This document shows positions 40,189 to 46,488 of a DNA stretch of 46,488 nt, piece after piece. This DNA is from Cytophagaceae bacterium (lineage in GTDB: Bacteria; Bacteroidota; Bacteroidia; Cytophagales; Spirosomataceae). Where the stretch lies: assembly GCA_017984215.1 (NCBI GenBank), contig JAGOAA010000013.1:3272-49759 (forward strand), in the 5' to 3' direction. How positions within the stretch are numbered: position 1 is the stretch's first letter; every line of letters starts with the position of its first letter. The position numbers and the translations under genes are program-made. The notes under the pieces are model-generated. The model searched no databases, was not told the origin of the DNA, and saw nothing but the letters and a program-made list of their open reading frames with translations.

Positions 40189-41709
40189 GTGAATAAGAAA
40201 GTCGTACTTATGATTTTAGACGGTTGGGGAATTGCCACCAACCCAAAAGTTTCAGCGATTGATGCTGCCAAAACTCCCTTTATTGATTCGTTATATACGA
40301 AATATGCGCATTCAAAACTGGAGGCGTCTGGCGAAGCTGTTGGTCTCCCTGAAGGCCAAATGGGTAATTCGGAAGTAGGGCACATGAATTTAGGTGCTGG
40401 CCGCGTGGTATATCAAAATTTGGTGCGTATCAACAAAGCTGTTCGGGAAAATACGTTAGGTCAAGAAGTTGAATTAGCGAAGGCATTTGATTATGCAAAA
40501 AAAGAAAATAAATCGGTTCATTTCATGGGCTTGGTTTCAGATGGAGGTGTTCATGCACACATCGAGCACTTAAAATCTTTATTGACCTCGGCCTCTGAAG
40601 CGGGATTGTCGAACGTGTTTGTGCACGCTTTCACAGATGGACGCGATACAGACCCGAAGTCGGGGATGAAGTTCATGACGGACTTGGTTAATCATACGAA
40701 GAAAACAGGAACAGCGGTAGCTTCCGTAACAGGTCGTTATTTTGCGATGGACCGCGATAACCGCTGGGAACGCGTAGCCTTAGCTTACCATGCGATGGTA
40801 GATGCGGAAGGCACGCCTTCGCAAGATGTGCTAGCTTCTATTCAAGCGAGTTATGATGCGGGTGTGACGGATGAGTTTATTAAACCGATCATTGCGACAG
40901 ATGCTGCTGGAAAGCCTTTGGCTAAGATTGCTGGTGGTGATGTTGTGATTTGTTTCAACTTCCGAACAGATCGTGGTAGGGAAATTACACAATCCCTTAC
41001 GCAACGCGATTTCCCAGAGGAAAATATGCACAAATTGGATTTGTATTATCTAACCATGACGGAATACGATAAAGAATTCCAGAACGTTAAGGTAATTTTT
41101 AATGATTCGAATTTACCGATGACGATGGGTGAGGTATTAGAAGGAGCGGGTAAAAAGCAGATTCGAATCGCTGAAACAGAGAAATATCCACACGTAACTT
41201 TCTTCTTCTCAGGAGGTCGTGAGCAATTGTTTGAAGGCCAAGAAAACATCTTGCGCAATTCTCCGAAAGTTGCCACCTATGATTTGCAGCCAGAGATGTC
41301 AGCAGCAGATTTACGTGACGCCTTGATTCCAGCTTTGGAAAAAGAAGAAGTAGATTTTGTTTGTTTGAACTTTGCGAATCCCGACATGGTCGGTCATACC
41401 GGCGTTTTTGAAGCTGTCGTAAAGGCGGTAGAAACAGTGGATGCATGTGCTGAAGCGGTTGTGAAAGCGGGATTAGCCCACGGTTATTCATTTATTATCA
41501 TCGCCGACCACGGTAATGCCGATGTGATGATGAATGAAGATGGTTCTCCCAATACAGCTCACTCAACGAATTTAGTTCCTTGTATTTTGGTTGATAATGA
41601 TTTTCATCCAACGCTTCAAAATGGAAAGTTGGGCGACGTGTCGCCTACAATCTTGAAGTTGATGGGCGTTGCTCAACCCAAAGAGATGACAGGAGTACCT
41701 TTATTTTAG
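40189..41709 (+). CDS. gpmI: 2,3-bisphosphoglycerate-independent phosphoglycerate mutase
   Basis: Interconverts 3- and 2-phosphoglycerate in glycolysis; cytoplasmic, manganese-dependent. The 506-aa protein has VVLMILDGWGIA, the phosphorylated Ser S61 in GQMGNSEVGHMNLGAGRV, and the late metal site IIIADHGNADVM followed by TAHSTNLVPCILV. It begins with GTG, which fits the family N-terminus MNKKVVLMILDGWG. A strong hairpin terminator follows. Confidence 0.97.
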   Translation: MNKKVVLMILDGWGIATNPKVSAIDAAKTPFIDSLYTKYAHSKLEASGEAVGLPEGQMGNSEVGHMNLGAGRVVYQNLVRINKAVRENTLGQEVELAKAFDYAKKENKSVHFMGLVSDGGVHAHIEHLKSLLTSASEAGLSNVFVHAFTDGRDTDPKSGMKFMTDLVNHTKKTGTAVASVTGRYFAMDRDNRWERVALAYHAMVDAEGTPSQDVLASIQASYDAGVTDEFIKPIIATDAAGKPLAKIAGGDVVICFNFRTDRGREITQSLTQRDFPEENMHKLDLYYLTMTEYDKEFQNVKVIFNDSNLPMTMGEVLEGAGKKQIRIAETEKYPHVTFFFSGGREQLFEGQENILRNSPKVATYDLQPEMSAADLRDALIPALEKEEVDFVCLNFANPDMVGHTGVFEAVVKAVETVDACAEAVVKAGLAHGYSFIIIADHGNADVMMNEDGSPNTAHSTNLVPCILVDNDFHPTLQNGKLGDVSPTILKLMGVAQPKEMTGVPLF

Positions 41710-41714
41710 TTGGA

Positions 41715-41744
41715 AAACCATGGAGGTTCAGCCCTCCATGGTTT
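41715..41744 (+). terminator. Hairpin after gpmI
   Basis: AAACCATGGAGG (41715-41726) pairs perfectly over 12 bases with CCTCCATGGTTT (41733-41744), loop TTCAGC, six bases after the stop. The T tail is short. Confidence 0.7.
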
Positions 41745-41829
41745 ATAATTGACCATTGGATAAATAAGCATCATCAAACGTAGGGGAATTAGGGAATCTC
41801 TATTTACCTTTATTTCTTTAAATCAATCT

Positions 41830-42489
41830 ATGGCTAAAGTCATTATTTTTGGTAATACACGTACCGCTGAACTTGCCCTCTATTATTTGCAGAATGACTC
41901 AGAACATGAAGTCGTTGCCTTTACGGTTGAGCAAGATTACATTCAAGAGCCCACCTTTCATGGTTTACCTTTAGTTCCTTTTGAGACGTTGGAGCATGTT
42001 TATCCGCCAGCCGACTATAAATTCTTCGCACCGCTAACAGAAAAGAACATGAATCGTGTTCGTGCGCGTGTGTATGAGCAAGGGCTAGAGAAAGGCTATT
42101 CGTATATCTCCTACATCAGTTCACATGCGACTGTTTTGACGGATAAAATTGGCGACAATTGCTTCATCTTAGAGGATAACACGATACAGCCCTATGTAAC
42201 CATCGGAAATGACGTCGTTTTGTGGTCGGGGAATCACATTGGTCACCATGGAACGATCGGAGATCATGTCTTTTTTACATCGCATGTGGTGCTTTCGGGT
42301 GGATGCCAAGTAGGCGATTATTGTTTCATTGGTGTTAATGCAACGATTCGTGACCAAAGTGTTTTGGGTGAAGGAACCTTGATTGCGATGGGGGCCAACT
42401 TAACCCGTCAGAAAACAGATCCTTGGAGTATTTGGAAGGGAAATCCTGCAGAAAAAGCAGCCATTTCAAGTAAAGACATTAAGATATAA
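41830..42489 (+). CDS. NeuD/PglD-like acyltransferase with left-handed beta-helix
   Basis: A 219-aa protein. An N-terminal Rossmann-like part (AKVIIFGNTRTAELALYYL) leads into hexapeptide repeats: LTDKIGDNCFILEDNTIQPYVTIGNDVVLWSGNHIGHHGTIGDHVFFTSHVVLSGGCQVGDYCFIGVNATI. The catalytic His is expected in NHIGHHGTIG. The fold is that of O- and N-acetyltransferases that use acetyl-CoA on surface sugars. The sugar is unknown, as no glycan cluster surrounds it. A bidirectional terminator follows. Confidence 0.88.
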   Translation: MAKVIIFGNTRTAELALYYLQNDSEHEVVAFTVEQDYIQEPTFHGLPLVPFETLEHVYPPADYKFFAPLTEKNMNRVRARVYEQGLEKGYSYISYISSHATVLTDKIGDNCFILEDNTIQPYVTIGNDVVLWSGNHIGHHGTIGDHVFFTSHVVLSGGCQVGDYCFIGVNATIRDQSVLGEGTLIAMGANLTRQKTDPWSIWKGNPAEKAAISSKDIKI

Positions 42490-42490
42490 A

Positions 42491-42518
42491 AAAAAGCCCT
42501 TCGTTTGAAGGGCTTTTT
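42491..42518. terminator. Bidirectional terminator between the acetyltransferase and ftsB
   Basis: AAAAAGCCCTTC pairs with GAAGGGCTTTTT around loop GTTT. The A-run and T-run make it usable in both directions for the convergent genes. Confidence 0.85.
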
Positions 42519-42520
42519 TG

Positions 42521-42838
42521 TTAGTGCTCGATAGGTTGATTGTTTTCGTCCACAATCACAAAAATATCTTCTTTCGGTTTCTTCATCAGATATTTTTCCC
42601 GCGCATATTTTTCCAACAACGATGGATTTCCGATCACCATGCGGCGCTCTTTTTCCAGCTCTTTGGTTTTTTGTTGGTAATACGTTTTCTCGTTTTCAAG
42701 CTGTCTTAATTCATTCCAAAGGCGAAACTGAACAGTTACATCATTGGAATCCAGCACGAACATCCACACGAAGAGGATGCTCGCTGAAATCCAATAAAAT
42801 TTGTTCGGCCCAAGAAATAGTTGCTTGATGCGATTCAC
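42521..42838 (-). CDS. ftsB: Septum formation initiator family protein (FtsB/DivIC)
   Basis: A 105-aa bitopic membrane protein with one membrane helix (WISASILFVWMFVL), then a coiled coil (WNELRQLENEKTYYQQKTKELEKERR) and the conserved NPSLLEKYAREKYLMKKPKEDIFVIVDE. In other bacteria it bridges FtsL and FtsQ in the divisome. The start is GTG. It lies six bases after the eno stop, the common eno-ftsB arrangement. Confidence 0.85.
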   Translation of the reverse strand: MNRIKQLFLGPNKFYWISASILFVWMFVLDSNDVTVQFRLWNELRQLENEKTYYQQKTKELEKERRMVIGNPSLLEKYAREKYLMKKPKEDIFVIVDENNQPIEH

Positions 42839-42844
42839 GAATGC

Positions 42845-44149
<1,305 letters not shown>

Positions 44150-44254
44150 TTACGATGTAATTGCTTAAATTGCCTTGCAAAATAACGCAAAATTTGGATA
44201 ATTTCCGTGGTTTTTGTGTTTTATCATGATTATATAACCTGACATCCCCTCAAA

Positions 44255-44965
44255 ATGAAAAAATATTCACTTCTAATCCTGTTTTTAGCCTTATCCGTAA
44301 GTCCTTTATTTGCGCAAGTGCTTGACGTTGAATCATTTTCGAATAAAATAACCGAGACGCCACAGTCATTATTGTTGGACGTTCGGACCTCTGGGGAGTT
44401 TGGTGGTGGGCATTTGCCCAAAGCAACCAATATAGATTTTCGGTCTGAGGGCTTTTCGAAGGAAATTGATAAACTCGATAAATCGAAACCGGTTTTAATC
44501 TACTGCCTATCCGGCGGCCGCTCCGCGCAAGCCGCAGAAATGATGCGCGCGAAGGGCTTTCAGGTAACCGAATTAAAAGGTGGATACTTAAAATGGACGA
44601 CTAAATTGATGCCCTTGGAAGGAGTACCTTCTGTGAAGCATGATGCCGCGTGGAGTTTGGCGGATTTCGAAAAATTAGCCAAAGAAAATGATGCCGTTGT
44701 TGTGGATTTTTATGCTAAATGGTGCGCTCCATGTCTAAAAATGATGCCAATGGTCGACAAGTTGGCTGGAGAATACACGGGAAAGGTAACTGTCATTAAA
44801 GTGGAGGCTGATGGAAATCAGGCGATCTTGCAGGCAAGTGGGGTAGACGAAATCCCGAGTTTTCTGGTTTTTCGCAAGGGAAAATTAATCCAAAAAACAT
44901 CGGGATTCCGAGAAGAGCCGAAGCTCAAAGAACTATTTGATCAAGCTACTGGGACCATTCAGTAG
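44255..44965 (+). CDS. Rhodanese-thioredoxin two-domain protein, exported
   Basis: A 236-aa protein with signal MKKYSLLILFLALSVSPLFAQ, a rhodanese domain (LLDVRTSGEFGGGHLPKATNID, active Cys C84 in YCLSGGRS) and a thioredoxin domain (VVDFYAKWCAPCLKMMP, CxxC at 157-160, then the cis-Pro stretch DEIPSFLVFRKG). Both active sites are intact. It is likely to act in the periplasm on sulfur or disulfide chemistry, perhaps handing a sulfur atom between the two domains. It converges on the aldo/keto reductase with a 20-base overlap. Confidence 0.9.
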   Translation: MKKYSLLILFLALSVSPLFAQVLDVESFSNKITETPQSLLLDVRTSGEFGGGHLPKATNIDFRSEGFSKEIDKLDKSKPVLIYCLSGGRSAQAAEMMRAKGFQVTELKGGYLKWTTKLMPLEGVPSVKHDAAWSLADFEKLAKENDAVVVDFYAKWCAPCLKMMPMVDKLAGEYTGKVTVIKVEADGNQAILQASGVDEIPSFLVFRKGKLIQKTSGFREEPKLKELFDQATGTIQ

Positions 44966-45917
44966 GTTGGCGCTCCCAGCGGTGCTTTCTTAATTCGGTT
45001 AGTAATGTTGCCGGTAGTGCTGCTCCATCTGAGCAAGCGATATTGCTTTCCACGTGCTTGATTTTGCGCATACCAGGAATGATGGTTCCTACATCTGGGT
45101 TAGCTAATATGAATCGTAAAGCCATTTCAGGCAAATTCATTCCTTCAGGTAACAAGGGTTTTAGCGCATTCGCGTGATCGACACTCGATGTTAAATTCTC
45201 CGGGACGAAATACGTTGAACGCCAATCATCGGCAGGGAATGTCGTTTCATAGGTCATTAGACCTGTTAAGCTTCCTTCATCAAAAGGAACACGGGCGATA
45301 ACAGCCACATCCAATTTCTTGCATAATGGAAATAAAAGGTCTTCAGGATTTTGATCGAAGATATTATAGATGACCTGAACGGACGAGATTAAGCCCGTTT
45401 CTAGCGTTTTTAGGCAGTTGTTGGGTTCCCAGCGGTTCACTGAAATTCCCCAGTGAGCAACTTTTCCTGCTGCGGTTAATTGTTCAACAGCCTTTTGCCA
45501 CTCTTCTGAATTTGCCCAAGCATCCTCCCAAACATGGAATTGTTGGAGATCAATTTGCTCTACACCCAAATTCTTTAAACTTTTTTCGGTGTATTCAATG
45601 ATATGTTCTGCTGGAAAACATTCTTCTATTGTAAAATGAGATTTAGATGGCCAGGTAAAATTTTTAGGTGGAATTTTTGTGGCTGCATATAGTTTTTTAT
45701 CGGGATGGCGCTTTATCAACGCTCCTAATATTTGCTCACTCTTTCCTTCTGCATAACCCCAAGCTGTATCAAAAAAATTTGCGCCTAAAGACACCGCTTT
45801 TTCTAACGAGGCATTCACTTCTTCAATGTCGGAACCTGTCCAACCAGCGAGTCCCCACATACCATATCCCAGTTCACTTACTTGCCAGTCGGTCCGACCA
45901 AATCGTCTTGTTTTCAT
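44946..45917 (-). CDS. Aldo/keto reductase
   Basis: A 323-aa (beta/alpha)8 oxidoreductase. The catalytic tetrad is visible as FFDTAWGYAEGKSE (Asp and Tyr), AATKIPPKNF (Lys) and LQQFHVWEDAW (His). The start TRRFGRTDWQVSELGYGMWGLAG is the family opening. I chose the ATG at 45915-45917; a longer version from 45957-45959 adds 14 residues of unlike sequence. It should reduce an aldehyde or ketone with NADPH; the substrate is unknown. Confidence 0.9.
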   Translation of the reverse strand: MKTRRFGRTDWQVSELGYGMWGLAGWTGSDIEEVNASLEKAVSLGANFFDTAWGYAEGKSEQILGALIKRHPDKKLYAATKIPPKNFTWPSKSHFTIEECFPAEHIIEYTEKSLKNLGVEQIDLQQFHVWEDAWANSEEWQKAVEQLTAAGKVAHWGISVNRWEPNNCLKTLETGLISSVQVIYNIFDQNPEDLLFPLCKKLDVAVIARVPFDEGSLTGLMTYETTFPADDWRSTYFVPENLTSSVDHANALKPLLPEGMNLPEMALRFILANPDVGTIIPGMRKIKHVESNIACSDGAALPATLLTELRKHRWERQPTEWSQ

Positions 45918-46027
45918 ATGTATGTTCTTTTTTCCGTCGCAATAATATCGTTTTTTCATGTGTTTACTATCTGCTTTGTGTTGTTTTATTTATGAGAACC
46001 ACACGCCCAATTGACCCTTATTGGCAG

Positions 46028-46147
46028 TAAAATGTGTTTAAACACAATTTTTACATTTTTTGATTTACCTTTTAATAAACGATTAAGTAGCTTAAAATAG
46101 CAATAACGCAAATAACTCAATTCTACTCAAATTTCGTGTTTGAGTAG
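46028..46147. promoter_or_regulatory. Operator-like palindromes upstream of the LytTR gene
   Basis: TGTGTTTAAACACA (46033-46046) is a perfect 14-base palindrome within a larger imperfect one (GTAAAA to TTTTAC). A second inverted repeat, CTACTCAAA at 46123-46131 and TTTGAGTAG at 46139-46147, lies 43 bases before the LytTR ATG. The rest of the 272-base divergent region is AT-rich with no gene that I can support. Confidence 0.45.
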
Positions 46148-46189
46148 TCTAATTTCGAATAAGCAAATTGCTGAATTTAAAGCGTGTTT

Positions 46190-46488
46190 ATGCTATTTGA
46201 AGAAAAGTTACATGTGTTACCTGCTTTTGTACTTGATGGTACTGAGGTATTGCCGCTCGATATTTTACTCGTCCGAGGAGAAGGCAATTATTCGCATGTG
46301 ATTCTTAAGGATGGTCGCAGATTTTTGTCTTGTAGAACCTTGAAATATTTCGCTGATGTCCTTGAGCTTGGCGGATTTATTCGCCCATCTAAGTCGGCAT
46401 TAATTAATCCTGCTGCGATCCAGCACATTGATTTCAAATCACAAAAAGCAATTCGTTTAATTAACGACGAAATCATTCCGATTTCAAG
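46190..46488 (+). CDS. LytTR-family DNA-binding regulator, truncated by the window end
   Basis: The first 99 residues are a LytTR domain: FVLDGTEVLPLDILLVRGEGNYSHVILKDGRRFLSCRTLKYFADVLELGGFIRPSKSALINPAAIQHID. No receiver domain precedes it, so it is a stand-alone LytTR protein, unless more follows beyond the edge. It is likely to control transcription of a neighbouring gene or itself; two palindromes lie upstream. The 3' end is missing. Confidence 0.88.
   Translation, partial: MLFEEKLHVLPAFVLDGTEVLPLDILLVRGEGNYSHVILKDGRRFLSCRTLKYFADVLELGGFIRPSKSALINPAAIQHIDFKSQKAIRLINDEIIPIS

Overview
The window looks like a chromosomal segment of a free-living member of the Bacteroidota. Three things point there. 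Promoters carry the Bacteroidota -7 motif (TAnnTTTG) rather than a sigma-70 -10 box. Shine-Dalgarno sites are mostly absent and leaders are A-rich. The families (DUF1080, ThuA, DUF2264, DUF2490, LytTR, GH29/GH67, DUF1593, an eno-ftsB pair) are typical of polysaccharide-degrading Cytophagales-like bacteria. A freshwater Cytophagales relative is plausible, but I cannot fix the genus. I see no rRNA, tRNA, CRISPR array, insertion sequence or prophage, and no stretch over about 300 bases without a gene.

Layout. 1-3354: end of an SDR gene, then a leftward group (UDP-galactopyranose mutase, VOC protein, DUF4442 protein, membrane methyltransferase). 3403-6124: rightward DUF2264, DinB and ThuA genes, separated by copies of a palindromic repeat. 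6121-9452: pirin with a small partner, a LOG-family protein and a type-B carboxylesterase. 9455-14997: MscL, DUF6370, a small exported protein, a di-haem peroxidase lipoprotein, a GT4 glycosyltransferase, a helix-hairpin-helix mini-protein and a second carboxylesterase. 15026-18991: zinc dehydrogenase divergent from an alpha-L-fucosidase, then hemN. 19070-20149: a Fic protein whose promoter lies between two related 27-bp palindromes. 20208-26439: a hexuronate operon headed by an in-frame mannonate dehydratase / GH67 alpha-glucuronidase fusion, then an SDR, an ExuT-like MFS and a DUF1080 protein. 26548-31559: YeiH-type transporter, DUF2490, GNAT, one-domain asparaginase, DUF1593 hydrolase. 31750-34527: an overlapping DUF3237 / alpha-beta hydrolase / MFS operon. 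34617-37641: hisH-A-F-IE plus a four-helix membrane protein. 37727-46488: VTT membrane protein, two DUF1640-like coiled-coil proteins, Dabb, an atypical SDR, gpmI, a NeuD-like acetyltransferase, ftsB-eno, a rhodanese-thioredoxin protein, an aldo/keto reductase and the start of a LytTR regulator.

How the genes work together. The clearest pathway runs from plant glucuronoxylan to 2-keto-3-deoxygluconate: GH67 removes (methyl)glucuronate side chains, the MFS imports hexuronate, the SDR probably reduces fructuronate to mannonate, and UxuA dehydrates mannonate. The isomerase UxaC and the KDG kinase/aldolase must be elsewhere. The fucosidase and the divergent dehydrogenase suggest a small fucose branch. 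gpmI and eno supply two consecutive glycolytic steps.

The points most worth a second look are the UxuA-GH67 fusion with a signal peptide buried at its junction, the twin operators before fic, and two families of intergenic palindromes whose copies differ by compensatory base changes.
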